A stretch of 64,000 bases of DNA from Brachionus plicatilis (lineage: Eukaryota; Rotifera; Eurotatoria; Ploima; Brachionidae). The first letter of the stretch is position 1. Each line of letters opens with the position of its first letter. The position numbers were made by a program, and so were the translations under genes. This document shows positions 37,779 through 50,138 of the stretch, piece after piece. Location: assembly GCA_010279815.1 (NCBI GenBank), contig QEOQ01000204.1, positions 1,365,561 through 1,429,560 on the forward strand. Reading direction: 5' to 3'. Under the pieces are notes generated by a model. That model was given only the letters and a program-made list of their open reading frames with translations, did not search any database and had not been told where the DNA came from.

Positions 37779-38665
37779 AAATCATGCATGGTATTTTTCA
37801 AAAATAAAAATCTACCAAGAATTTGAAAAGATCTTATTTTAATCAAATATATTTCTTAACATTAGAATGTCCGATTATGGTTTAGTCAGAGAGTAGCTTT
37901 TCAAAACCTTTTTTAAGAGTTCTGGACCGGGAAAGAATAACTAATATTACAGTTAAAATTTTTATTAATTCATTTTATAAAAATTCTAGGAAATAATTTT
38001 TTTTTTTTTTAATTTTATGAAACAATTTTTTTGGATTGAATGTTTTAGTCTTTAATATTAACGTTTAGATTTTTATAAGATTTAAAATTAAATTAATTTT
38101 TTAAATAAGATTTTTCTTTAAAATTTGTCAAATTGAAGTTATAAAACTTTATCTTTATAAATAACATCTATAACTTATTTCTGTATTATCAGACCTCAAA
38201 GACTGGATAAAAATAAGTCCCAATTTCAAATTTTTTTTTTCAAAATGCCCGTTTAATTTTTATTTTCAAGAGATAAAAATATCTTTTAAATAAAGTATCT
38301 ATTTTTTTAATATTATGTTGAAAATATTGGGCTAATCATTTTTTAGGCCCAGATAAGGAATTAATAAAGAGAAATTTTTGCAACCAGCTTATTAATAAAT
38401 AAATCTTTATTTTCATCAAATAAATGAAATTCAAAGATTTAAAAAAAAGATCACCAGAAATATTTTTTTTTCTACGATGAATTACTTGGTTTAAGTTTTA
38501 AATACCAAAGATATTAATTACAAAAATCTGAATTTACATGAAACAATATTAATATAAAAATTTCACCAACACATAAATATACTCAATATAATTACAAAAA
38601 ATGTATGAAACCGAATAAATAAAAATAAATTTGGTTTTTCGCAAAATAATTTAAATAAAGCCAAA
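37779..38665. other. Intergenic, KLHL18 3' flank
   Basis: AT-rich, nothing recognised. The right end probably contains the KLHL18 3' UTR. Confidence 0.5.
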
Positions 38666-41600
38666 TCAGTTTGAATTACGATTATTTTGATTCAACATGC
38701 TATTCGGATTTATGATTGTGGCAAATTGATTATTCTCTTCCTCTTCCTCTTCCATTAAAGAGTAATAATTGTTCAATATTGGTTTACTGTTTGGAAAAGA
38801 AATTTGACTTGATTGACTAGTGTCTTTTCGTGAACCTAAAGGTGTTTCATTTGGAAAAGGCAAATTAATATCAAAAGGAAGAACTCCAACGCCAACAACT
38901 CCCTCGTGAGCAATCATTGGTGACACTATAGTCCACTGATCAATTTCTGGATCATACATTTCTACTGAGTTAAGATTACAAATACCATCATAGCCCCCTA
39001 TTGCATATAATCTGCTATTACATGTTATCAAAGCCATTCGGCTTCGTTTTACATTCATTGAGGCGACAAATTCCCATTTATCTTCAATCGGGTCATATTT
39101 TTCGACTGAATTTAGAAAATTTAGAGAGTCATATCCACCAGCAGCATAGAGCTTTCCATTAAGACCAGCTAATCCAAGACGACACCGCTTTGTTTTCATT
39201 GGAGCTGCAAAAGACCAGCTATCTTTTTGGGTGTCATAGCATTCAACCTTTGAGAAAAAAATTAATTTTTTGATTTTTTTTTTAAATAAAATATTTTACC
39301 GAATCGTAAATTCGGTATCCATCGTGTCCTCCTGCGGCATAAATCATTGAATTAAAAGCAGTTATTCCAGTTGCACTTCTGTGTTTTTTCATATTGCTCA
39401 AAATTGTCCATTTGTCGTTCTTAGGGTCGTACATCTCAACTGTGTCTGATGATGCGAATCCATCATAGCCACCACAAACATAAAGTTTGTTGTTAAGAAC
39501 AGCAGACCCCAAAGCACTAAATAGAAACAAAAGATGATTTTTTTTATTTATTTAAAATTATTTGAAATTTTAAATAAATTTAAATTCTTCAAGTTCTATT
39601 TCTTTCATAAATCAGAAATAAAGATTTTTTAACATAAAAATTTATTTAAAAAAACTCAACAAAATTTAAATTTTTTTTTTTTATTCTTTTAATAAATTTT
39701 TTAATTAATAATTAGGTTTTTTCAAAATTTTTTTATCTCCTTACACTACTCATTGACTAAAATTAAAAATAAAATCTTTAAACCTTTTTCAGTTTTCTAA
39801 AATCCTTTCTTTTTCTGAACATCTAAGATATTTTTTTTAACTTATAATTTATTTAAAAATTTTTTTTGTATTACAATCTAAATAGACTACAGCTGAAAGA
39901 AATGGAAATTAATTTGATAATGAAATGGAAAAAGCTGAATAAATGAATTCATAAAATATCATAAAATTAAATTAGTGTTTTTAAGTTAAGTCCAGTTTAA
40001 ATATTGACAGTAAGGAACTTTTTTAGAAGTGAATAAAACAATTTTTTATCAGATGGAAAAAAATCATAAAATTAATCCTCAAAGATTTTAATAATCAATT
40101 TTAATTTTGATTTATCTTATTGAAAAAAATTACATTAGATGTATTCTTTTGATCATTCTCCTAGAGCATTAAGCTTTAATAAACTCAAAAATATTATTTT
40201 TACTTTTTTCTCAAATATAATATAATATGATGAAAAAAAAAAGCCCTTTGACACTTAACTCATACTTTAAAGCTTTTCCAATGAATCCTGATTAATTTTG
40301 ATTTATTTGTAAACATCATATCTTAAATAGAAGTAAAAAGTAACTTTTTGAAATGCTTTTGATAAAAATTTTTTATACACTTATTTCGCAATTTTATATT
40401 AATTATAATCATAGCTATAATTTATTTCATTAAACGTCTGATAGCTATATTAAATTGAAAATTCAAGCAGACTCAATTAGTATCGGACGTCAGTAAACGT
40501 CACCACAAATTTAGAAAAAAAAATCACAAATTCACTTTTTCAATATCACTTTTTCATTAAAAAAAAAATAAATTGGTTTTTTATTCACAAAATCAATAAA
40601 ACATATCAAATAGAGCGAAACTGTCACAAATTAATATATTAATTCACTATTTAGATAAAACCTGCACTTATTTGATAAATATATAACTAAAACAGTACTC
40701 AATGAACTAATTAATTTTTAAAAATCAATTTAAATAAAACAAAAAATATAAATGCTTAACTTAACTTATTTTATTATATATATATTTTTTTTTTATTCTG
40801 AAGGAGCACTAGCTCGATACATATAAACAAATAAATAAATAAATGCTCAAATATAAATTTAAATAAAACTTGAATAAAATGTCTACGGAAGCAAATGAAA
40901 TCAAAAGCTTAAGCATTCAAATAAGTTGTGAGAAGTATATCGCAAAAATGTTAAAAAAAGAGGTTTTTTATTGTCCAAATGGCTGTACAAAAAAAAATAG
41001 GTAATTTTTTTATTTTTTTTATGTATTTTTTTTTTACTTTTATTAATTAGTGAATTTTTTACTTAATTAGTGAATAAAATTAAAATAAAGTTATGATTTA
41101 ATTGAAATAGTGCTTTTTCATCTTTTTTTGTGAAATTTTTTTTATTTTTTGTGTTCTTTTTCTGAAATAAATATTATAAACTGAATTAGTTAATTGTTTA
41201 TTGATTGTGTTATTTTTTTACTAAATTAGTGAAGATTTTTACTGGATTTGTGGACAGATATTATTAATGCTCATTAATATCAACTGATGATTTTCTAAGT
41301 TAATAAATTTAAGCATTTTTTTATATATTGCTTGACTTAAACATAGTGACCTAAAAAGACTGAATTTTTTTTTAATTCTAAGAGTATTGCTAATGATTGC
41401 AAAAGAATTAAAAATTTTGAAAAATTTCATAAAACTCTATTTTTTTTTAATGAAAATAAATTTCTTTAATTGTCACCCAAGAATTCAAATTTACCTTCGA
41501 GGTTTAGAAATCGATGCTACCCTCCTCCACTTTTTAGTTTCAGGCTCAAAAACCTCTACAGTTGAAAGCCTTTCTAGTCCATTATATCCTCCGATTGCAT

Positions 41601-42808
41601 ATAACTTTCCTAAGTTGAACAAAATTTATGATCAATCTTAAAAATTAAAATTTTTTTTTACCTTGAAGGACAGCAACTGCAACCCGACTCCTACTTGTGA
41701 CCATCGACTCTGCCACCTTCCACTTATCATTAACACAATCATAAACTTCCACTGTACTCAAACTGCCCCCTGTTGAATTCATTCCGCCAATTACATAAAT
41801 TAATCCAAACGCATCATTACAACACCTTGGCTTTAGGTTAAAAACTTTAATGTTATTTCGCTTGTCTGGCAAAAGATGATAATAAATCGCTTCGTCCAGC
41901 AAATCCCTTGATTTTAAATTATTTCTGATCATTATCTCTTTGCCAATTGTTTCGACCAGATAGACTGGCGCAACCAACGGAAGTCTGATCAACTTAAGCA
42001 AATCGTATAAATTGTCAATTCTGTTTGTTTCATCTTGCTTGACCCAGTCCAAAAGTATCTCATAGACTTGCTCTTCGCATTCCACATTTAATTCATCTCT
42101 GCGCAACAATTCAGCCAGCTCTTCATGACCAAGATCCAAAAACTCCTGAGTTTGGGCTATTTTTAGAAAATTTTTATTTATAAACCGATTTACAGCCAGA
42201 ACCAAATCATGACACATTAGCTGATCCGCAAAATTTCTCAGACACAAAGCATCCTGTACTGTCAGCCTTTTTTTAACAAAATCGCAGCACGCATTTTTAA
42301 TACTTTTTAGGTGAAAAAAATTGGCGCCAATTAGCAAAGACTGCACATTTTCATTACTTATAGTTATCTTGCCATTGTAAGAATAATTTATAATTTGTTC
42401 CAGTGCTATGGGGTCAATGTTGTTAATGGTAATGACATCTTGTTTAGACTCGACCAGATCATGCAAGAACATGGCGTTAAAGTATGGAATACTGGCAGCT
42501 AGCACAATGCGATGAGCCGTGTATTTATGGTCTTGTGCCATTATCGTTATATCACAGAGTTTTCCCAGGCGTCTTATTTCTTCCATGTTCTGAAAACCAT
42601 TGTTTGACCAGTTGGGATCAGAAAAATTCTCCGCACTCGAGAGTATAGTGTTGGATAGGGAGGAAATTTTGCTGCTTAGTTGACTGCTGTTCACCGACAT
42701 GTTGGCGATAGTTGAGTTTAAATTAGAAAATAGTGACAGTGTGTTGGCGTAATTGGAATTTCCCAAAAGTGGTACATTAGGATTTATTGACTTGGATCTC
42801 AGTTCCAT
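38666..42808 (-). CDS. KLHL18: Kelch-like protein 18 (BTB-BACK-kelch CUL3 adaptor)
   Basis: KLHL18 is a substrate adaptor of CUL3 ubiquitin ligase (Aurora-A activation in mammals). Four exons in transcript order: 42808-41662, 41609-41495, 39516-39300, 39247-38666; 686 residues (human 574). After a Ser/Asn-rich N-terminal extension of about 70 residues come BTB (about 82-190, [32 protein letters not shown]), BACK (about 195-310) and six kelch repeats with the GG, Y and W positions ([59 protein letters not shown]). The last repeat ends [16 protein letters not shown], close to the vertebrate KLHL18 ending. A 60-residue acidic/Asn-rich tail follows. Intron 2 (39517-41494) is about 2 kb. It is divergently paired with PDCD2. 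Confidence 0.95.
40067..40114. repeat. 48-bp dispersed repeat, copy 2
   Basis: Identical to 37731-37778, same orientation, in KLHL18 intron 2. Confidence 0.75.
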
Positions 42809-43034
42809 TTTAAATCAGACAAAATTTAGCAATTATTAAAATTTATTCTGACAAATCGAATAGATATCATAGATTTTTTTTCTAAAACTTCTGTTTAATA
42901 AATGAACCAAATTGCTGTTTAATTTTGTTTTTTTTTTTTTTTAACAAAATAAAGCTACCAAAATTTCTAAATAAAAATTAATTTTCATTAATATAATAAA
43001 AATTCAAAAAACTCGTGTGCTAAGTGAAAAAAAA
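42809..43034. promoter_or_regulatory. Shared divergent promoter interval, KLHL18 / PDCD2
   Basis: Only 226 bp separate the two start codons, so both promoters and 5' UTRs must overlap or abut here. No TATA box or other element can be named; the call rests on geometry alone. Confidence 0.5.
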
Positions 43035-44719
43035 ATGTCTAAAATTCAGGTAAAAAAGATGAATTCCGAAATTGAGCAAGACTCGGACTCGGACATAGAT
43101 TATGACGATTTGACCCAGAGTAGTGTAGATGTGGGCTACATTGACACCAGCATGGAAGAATTGAGCGAAAAAGAGCTACAATTGTATCGAATTCAAATGA
43201 AAAGTCCTTTTTTTCCGAACAAGGTGGGCGGCAAGCCAGCATGGCTGGACTATTCAAGCGCACCACATGCACTTGGTGCCGGGGTTATGAATGACTCGAA
43301 CAACAACAAGTCCGAGGAACTGCAATGCCTTTCGTGCAAATCTCAACTGGCGTTTCTATTGCAGATTTACGCTCCGATCGGAGGCCAAAATGATCAATTT
43401 TCCAATGAGGCTGAATGTCTGGAAGATGCTTTTCACAGAGTTCTTTATGTTTTTCTATGTTCGAACCAAGGTTGTAAAGCAAGAACATTCAAAGCTTACA
43501 GATCTCAGCTTAATAGGGAAAATGATTTTTTTTCACATGATCCTCCACCGGAAGACTATGATGAAGACGATTTTGAACAAGAACTAGCCGACTCTAAAGA
43601 CCATCTGAAAAAATTCTATCTAAATCTATACAAAAAAAACATGCTGAACCAATGCGCTGTTTGTGGCTTGGCCTGTACCAAAAAGTGCTCCAGATGCAAC
43701 TTTGTGTTTTTTTGTTCGCAAGCTCATCAGTTGATTGATTGGACCAAGCTTAACCATAAGACACTTTGTACCAAGTACTCGAATCCTGATTTGGATCAGA
43801 TGATTCTCGAATGGGTCCAAGATGAAAATTCACAGCTAAAATATTTTGAAGAAAAAAATTCACCACTGTTTCCAGAACGTGAAATTCTTATCGAGCCTGA
43901 GGAACTCGATGTAGCCAAGTTGAAAAGAGAAAAAGATAAATTTAAATACGACGAAAAAAGTAGAATTAAGTGTCAACTTTGGGAATTTGAATTAGTTTAA
44001 ATTTTTTAGAAATTGTCGAGGAACTCGGACAAAATGAAGGAAATGATCAAGATTTTGACGCAGTTAAAGAAAATGACTATGATAAAGACTTTGAAAAGTT
44101 TAAAAAAATCTCAGCACAGGAACCTGCCCAAGTATGAGTTTAAATTTGCATATTGTTTCAAAATTGAAATTATAACTTCAATTTTTACCTGATAAATTGA
44201 TTCAATTTAAAAAAAAAGCAAATTATTTTAGAAATTTTAATTTCCTTTAAATGCTTCAAAATGCACTAAATTAGACAGTGCGTAAATAAAAAAAATAAGA
44301 TATCTATTTTTTGATGCGTAATTAAACAAATTAAGTTTACTTATTATTTTTTGATGACTTGGTTTCTAATTTAAGTCTAATAAACATTCTTGTACAATAA
44401 AAATTTTAATCTTTTTTAGTAAAAATATTTGATTGTTTAGATAATAAGATATGAACGAGGCGGAAAGCCACTGTGGACTTCCAAGTACCAAAAGCTAAAA
44501 GAATCAGATATACCCAAATGTGAACACTGTGGCTCAAGGCGAATCTTTGAATTTCAAGTTACGCCTCAACTTTTGTGCTATTTGAACCTTGATGAAAGCA
44601 GACAAATGGATACGGTAGATTGGGCTGGCTTGTATGTTTACACTTGTGTCAAAAGTTGTCAAGCGGCAAAAAATTCGTACGCATCCGAATTTATTTATAA
44701 ACAAGATTTTGTTTCCTAA
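43035..44719 (+). CDS. PDCD2: Programmed cell death protein 2 (PDCD2), MYND zinc finger
   Basis: PDCD2 is a conserved chaperone-like factor for ribosomal protein uS5 in 40S assembly. Three exons, 43035-43959, 44010-44131, 44441-44719, 441 residues (human 344). The first ATG (MSKIQVKKMN) was chosen; a second lies 8 codons on. Order: acidic N-terminal extension (DSDSDIDYDD), PNKVGGKPAWL at 61-71, a first CxxC site (CLSC) with LAFLLQIYAP, an acidic insert, MYND finger at about 207-245 (CAVCGLACTKKCSRCNFVFF to C-terminal Cys 245), then the C-terminal half with RYERGGKPLW, CEHCGSRRIFEFQVTPQLL and a final Cys pair. All hallmarks of the family are present. It ends 63 bp from the NTPCR stop codon (convergent). 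Confidence 0.94.
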
Positions 44720-44782
44720 ATTACGTTTTTAATAAAAAATAATTAAACTTGTTCTTTTTTTAACATTTATTATGTAACAAAA

Positions 44783-46359
44783 TTATGTACTGAAATTTTT
44801 CTTTATTGAGTTAAATATTTCTTCAACAATATAATTTCTGTTCTGAAATGTAACCTAAAACAAAAAAAAAAGACTTTGTATTCAACTCAATTAAGTACTT
44901 ACAGTAAAGGTTTTGCTAAGTGGATGACCTTTGAGTTTGTCAGACAAACTCAAACTTCTGTTTGGAACAGTGGCAACTAGAATAAAATTATCTGTGTTAA
45001 TCTTTAGCATCATGTCTAAGACCAATCTTTCAAATTCTTTGCTATAAGATTCCATTTTGCCAATTTCATCAACAAGATAAACAGTTTTGGGAATAATGTG
45101 CTTAAAATTTAAATTTTTTAATTTAAAGTAAAATTTTTCTAAATCAGTACCTTTAAAATGGGTAAAGCTATTTTTTCAAAGTTGTTCAAATCAACCGAGT
45201 ATCTGCCGACTTTTGGAAAGCTGGCATTGTGCGCTGAACAAAGTCTAGCTAATGGCGCTCTTTGGTTGTCTTTAAAATCAATGACATCGAAGCCTGTTCG
45301 GATATGCGAGTTATCTCTTAGCTCCTCAGTGTAAAAACCTTTAAGAGATTCGCTAGTATCCACAGACAATTTGTCATAAAGCTTTTTCAATAATGTTGTT
45401 TTGCCAACTCCTGATGATTAATTAATTTTTTATTTTTTTAATAAAAAAAAATTATTTCAATTGATTTTAAAATATGATTTTAAATTTAAATATTTTTAAT
45501 CTGATACAAAACTTCCTACACAAAAATAAAAAAATTTTAAAACTTTTGTTCCAAATGTCAAAAACTTGTTTTTCAGGCGAAACAACTACTGCGGAAGTCT
45601 GCAAAATCTGTGCAAATTCAGCAAAATTGCACCCTATTTAAAAGCATTAGTAATAAGATGCAATTAATTTGCACAGATTTTGCAGACAAACTTAAACAAG
45701 TTTTTGACATTTGAAACAAAAGTTATAAAATTTTTTCATTTTTGTATTTAGTTTTGTATGAAATTTCACAATGGCGAAATATTTAGGAAATTATATTAAT
45801 TTTTTCGAAAAAAAAAAATAATTTTATTTAGAGTAAAGTTTATTTTTTAAAAATAAATTCTAGATGAATTGAAATATTATTTTACAGAGAATTTTTTTAT
45901 ATGAATTTTCTAAAGTTTCATAAGAAGAACATTTTAGAAATGTTTCTTTTGCCACAATGTTTGAAACTTAAAATTTTGGCGGGTAAAATTTTTTACTTAT
46001 AAAAAGAAATTGAAGGATGATTGAAGTAGAAACATTTTTCTCAGAAAAAAAAATCTTTCTTCTTTATTTATTTTTGATTTTGGTGGTTACAATATTTTAG
46101 TACTAAAAATATTAGAGGGTGATGAATGATGAATTTTTTTTTTTCAGATAAAAGAAATCTTTCTTTTTTTTTAACTTTTCAAATAAATATTTGTTAAAAA
46201 TTATAAAAGACCATATAAGAGCTAATTTTTCTTATCAACAGAATAGAATAAATTTTTTTGCAAGTTTTTACCAGATAATAGAAATGAAAATTATTTAAAA
46301 CATGTACCTGGATCGCCGGTGATTAGAATTATTTTTGGAATATTAACATTTAATGCCAT
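44783..46359 (-). CDS. NTPCR: Cancer-related nucleoside-triphosphatase (THEP1 family)
   Basis: Soluble NTPase that hydrolyses a broad range of nucleoside triphosphates; its biological role is poorly known. Four exons in transcript order: 46359-46308, 45410-45151, 45100-44903, 44854-44783; 193 residues (human 190). Walker A is GDPGVGKT at 15-22, split by intron 1. GFYTEELRD, GFDVIDF and VGRYSVDL follow, then Walker B with the family signature LVDEIGKME at 113-121. The C terminus ends VTFQNRNYIVEEI. Intron 1 (897 nt) is long because it contains a foldback repeat. The gene is divergent from FIS1. Confidence 0.94.
45500..45770. repeat. Foldback element in NTPCR intron 1
   Basis: The left arm (about 45500-45610) contains CAAATGTCAAAAACTTGTTT and a TCTGCAAAATCTGTGCAAAT phrase. 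The right arm (about 45660-45770) is their reverse complement, including TTTGCACAGATTTTGCAGA. The two arms extend outward through matching AAAACTTTTGTT/AACAAAAGTT blocks. It is a noncoding MITE-like palindrome; target duplication not resolved. Confidence 0.75.
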
Positions 46360-46631
46360 TTTTGCAAATTGAAATATTTAGAATTATTTTAAAATATGCG
46401 TCAAAACTTGGAGATTAATGTGCATGCAAACTAATTTATTTATAATTTTTTCTTATTATTATACCAAGGAAATTTATTCAACGATTTTATTCATAATTTT
46501 AAAAAAGCTATCTCAATGTAATTTCAATTTATTTCAATTTCTCGAAGATACTTTGAATTTAATATTTAAGTGAATCATTTAATATTTTAAATAGCTTTGG
46601 TTTTTAGATAAAAAACACAATTATAATTAAG
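46360..46631. promoter_or_regulatory. Shared divergent promoter interval, NTPCR / FIS1
   Basis: The two start codons are 272 bp apart on opposite strands, so the interval must supply both promoters. No named element could be read. Confidence 0.5.
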
Positions 46632-47084
46632 ATGACTTCAATAATGCTCAATGAGTTTATATCAGACGAGGAATTGCTAAAGGCAAGAGAAAGCTTTAAT
46701 TCAATTAAAAGCCCCACAGAGACACAAAGATTCGAATTCGCGCTCAATTTGATTCGAAGTAAGCAAAGGCCAGTTATCGAAGAAGGCCTAGACATCTTTC
46801 AAAGATTGTTTGCCAATACCAGAGATGAAAATATGAAAAGAGATACGCTGTATTACATGGCTATTGGTCAGACCAAATTGAATAACTATGAGCAAGCGCT
46901 GAAATTTTTGCAGTCAATTTTGAACGTTCAGCCAGCGAATGAACAAGTTAGAGATCTTTACATTGAAGTGAATAAAAGAATGAAAAAAGATGGCCTTATA
47001 GGACTTGGAATAGTTGGAAGTGCTGCTGCAGTTGGTCTCGTTGGTATCATTGGACTTGGAGCTGCTTTACTGGCGAAAAAATAA
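46632..47084 (+). CDS. FIS1: Mitochondrial fission 1 protein
   Basis: FIS1 is a tail-anchored outer mitochondrial (and peroxisomal) membrane protein involved in organelle fission. Single exon, 150 residues, near the usual ~150. The cytosolic TPR-like bundle holds PTETQRFEFALNLIRSKQRP, where FIS1 proteins have their conserved Trp/Phe-(E)-YAW-like helix, then DTLYYMAIGQTKLNNYEQAL. The C-terminal anchor is GLIGLGIVGSAAAVGLVGIIGLGAALL followed by the short basic tail KK that targets FIS1 to mitochondria. Absence of introns is unusual for this window but FIS1 is small. An AATAAA-like signal lies about 95 bp after the stop. Confidence 0.95.
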   Translation: MTSIMLNEFISDEELLKARESFNSIKSPTETQRFEFALNLIRSKQRPVIEEGLDIFQRLFANTRDENMKRDTLYYMAIGQTKLNNYEQALKFLQSILNVQPANEQVRDLYIEVNKRMKKDGLIGLGIVGSAAAVGLVGIIGLGAALLAKK

Positions 47085-48538
47085 CATGTGAATCAGTTTA
47101 GGATTTTAAATCATAGTATTTTTTTAAATAATAATTTTGAGTTTTCGCTAAATATCTCATTTTTAATTTACTTTTTAATAAATGTAAAATTTTTATGTTG
47201 TTAGATTAATCAAAATATAATAAATTTTTTAACTTAATAAAAAAGCTAAATAACCTCAAAATATCAAACGAAATCGAAGACATAAACTTTTAAAATACTT
47301 TTTTAATTTATCCAAAGTTTCGAGTAAAATTTTAAAATTCATTTTTTTTAAATTATATTAGATTTTTTTTATTCAAATTATTTTTAATTGACGAATTACT
47401 GAAAATGAAAATAAAATTATTAAAGAAAAAATAAATAAGATAAAATGTTGATATAAATAAAAATTGAAAAATCACTTTTTAATATTTCAAACTCAGTGGT
47501 TTAGATTTTGGTCAGAATAAAAATTTGTAATATAAGAGTATATTTAAAAACTTTTAAAATTAATTTAATAGAAATACTTTTAGACTCGATTATTAAAAAA
47601 AATGTATTTTTTTTCTGATGAATAAATTTTATTAAAGTGATCAAACATTTTACAAAATTTTAAATTTGAATAAATAAGCCGTATAATAATGTGACTTTCA
47701 ACAAGTTCTTGCAGATCTATCTTGATTGGTATAAGAGCTACAAGCAGTTATTTATTTTTTTAAAGGCTAAATAATAATATGTTTCATTAAGTTCCCAATA
47801 ATATTTTTGTTTAAAAAATTATCAATTTTTTAAAGATAACCGATATCTATTAAGTTTTTGAAAGAATTCAAATATCAAAATTAAATATATATTCTATTTT
47901 AAAATTTGTACCCCATTTTTTTCAAAAATCATGATTAAATGAATAATTAAATCTCCAAAATTCAAGAAATGAGCATACCTTACAAATAAATGGGTGATAT
48001 GGTACTGAGTTTTTGAGTTTTGATGCAAGCATGGCTTTAGAGAATGTTAGCATGAATTTTAAATAACTTAAAAAATTGTGGATTATAGTCATGTGTGACC
48101 ATATCCGACTATCATAATTAGTGAAATAATTTAATCTCCAAACAAGCGTGTTAGAATTAATTATTAGAAGCAAGAATTTAATTTATTTATTTTGATAAAA
48201 TTTAGACTTTAAATTCGATATGTCTTTTTTTTAACTACAAAAAATGTTTTGAAATGTTGGTGAGCCTATTAATATTCTTATTAAGCCACTTGGGTTTTTT
48301 TCTGGTTAAAATATTTTTTGTTTTTATATTTTATATTTTTTATATTTTTCAAGTTTGAATTAGCAAATATTTTACCTGAAAAAAATTAATTAAACATTAA
48401 TATTTTCATTTTTCATTACTAATAAAGTGTCAATTTTCATAAATATATTTAAAATTTCATTACATTTTAATAGAAATAAAATCAAAAATCCAATATTCAA
48501 GAGAAATTTATATGAGTTGATTTAGTTGATCCTTTAAT
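47085..48538. other. Intergenic, no gene seen
   Basis: AT-rich spacer after FIS1. An open stretch near 47922-48173 on the minus strand has no family resemblance and was not called. Confidence 0.5.
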
Positions 48539-48748
48539 TCAAGCCAATAGTTTTACCAAAGTGGTGCATTTGGACCTGCAGTAAGGTTCTATACAATGCC
48601 AACTAATGATGTTATTTGATTCACTATAAACACGAAAGAAATTACCACCTTCTGAACAGAAATGAGGGAATCCTCTCTGTGAAGTGCTTGCATATCCATT
48701 ATTTAAATTCAGATTATTAAATTGATCAATTAAATTATTAACAGCCAT
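48539..48748 (-). CDS. Small FLYWCH-like zinc-finger ORF, probably transposon-derived
   Basis: The 69-residue frame contains GGNFFRVYSESNNIISWHCI and then two more Cys (EPYCRSKCTTL). The pattern G-x-x-F/Y ... W-x-C ... C loosely fits a FLYWCH finger, a domain common in Mutator-like transposons and their domesticated derivatives. The final His is not evident, and the frame stops soon after, so it may be a fragment. Lying at the left edge of the transposon nest, it is more likely mobile-element debris than a host gene. Confidence 0.35.
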   Translation of the reverse strand: MAVNNLIDQFNNLNLNNGYASTSQRGFPHFCSEGGNFFRVYSESNNIISWHCIEPYCRSKCTTLVKLLA

Positions 48749-49055
48749 ATTTTTGCTGGTGAGTTGAAATTTTGCTAATTTTAATTTATCATAAGTTGAC
48801 TTTGCTTAATTAATTTTGCTAATATGAGTCTGCTAAAATTTATTTTGCTGAATTAATACAGTTCCCTTAAGGCACCAGCTTGACTTTGACCCTCGACGTA
48901 TCCGTGCAGGCTTGTCCAACTAATCTTCGGAAAGTTAAAATCCCCGGCAATTAACAGACCGGTATAAGTTTTGTATTCTGCTAACTTTTTTGCTAAAGCT
49001 ATGTTTTCGAATATCTCTATAGCTACCACATAATTAGAGTATGGTGGACGATAAA

Positions 49056-49391
49056 TTTATTTATTTAAAAAATAATTTGGGACAAAATCCCCTGGCTGTT
49101 TGGAATGAATATTAATTCTCCCTTTCAGCCACGTTAGCGTTAATTTTGAGATTTGTAAAAGCTATTTTTGATTTTTTTAATTAATTAAAAAAACACATAA
49201 ATTAGAGCAAAAAGTAAATGTTATACAAAAAATTGAATAATTTTGAGTTAATTAAATTAAATATTCTTGAAAAATTGCTTGAAAAATAAAAATTGTAAAA
49301 ACATAAAAGATTGTTTATTTTATTTGAATTTTTTCTTTAAATAGGTCGAAAGGGGTTTTCTATTTTTGATTTGTGCTTTTTTGATACTACA
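49056..49391. mobile_element. 336-bp insertion in the LINE endonuclease with 10-bp direct repeats
   Basis: GGACGATAAA occurs immediately on both sides (49046-49055 and 49392-49401). Removing one copy plus the insert restores the endonuclease reading frame and its IYRPP signature, so the insertion and its duplication are well supported. The insert has no obvious terminal inverted repeats. The length and the AT-rich end facing 49056 suggest a SINE or short truncated retroelement, but its class is unresolved. Confidence 0.75.
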
Positions 49392-50138
49392 GGACGATAA
49401 ATACAGGCTATCAAATTTGAGTCCGTGCCTGTTTTAACTTTGCACCAAATTTCCTCGCCAAATGTTCGAGCTAATTCATCTTCAAGGACCTCTGAGGCCT
49501 CAAGATTATCTCTAACATAAATTGCCACACCTCCACCCACCACTTGTTCCATGTCTTTACTGAACAGCAAATAGAGTGGAATATTTTTCAACAATCTTAA
49601 ATTAAATCAAGTCTCAGCAATTAATAAGATATGCGGAAATTTGGGGCCTCCCTCAATATGTGACCAAGTTCACTTTGCTCATTAGGGGACCATCACATGT
49701 CACATACATATGACCATTATGTGACCATAACTTTTTTTAATAAAATATAAGACCATGGTCACCAAATTTTAAAATTTTTCATAAGTCAAATTATCCAACA
49801 TAAAGCTAAATTTCTTAAATATTTAGTTTTTTTAATAAATTATTTGAATTTGAATTTGTCTGGCGTTACAATAACAATTGTAATCACGTAAAGTGTTTTA
49901 ATCTAATTTTCAATGAGATTTCTCAATTTTATGCTTCGGGGAAAGGTTTATAAATTATTTTGTGACAAAGTTAACCAATTTTTTCAAAAAATGTTTATTA
50001 GATATTTTTAACTCAATCTTTTTTTTTATTTTTTCTTCTGGCTAATTGACAATTTCAGTTTATAATTTAAAACAGAAACTCAATATTTTTTTTTCCAACT
50101 TTCCAATATATAAAAATTTCGTGAACGCTTTCCTAACA

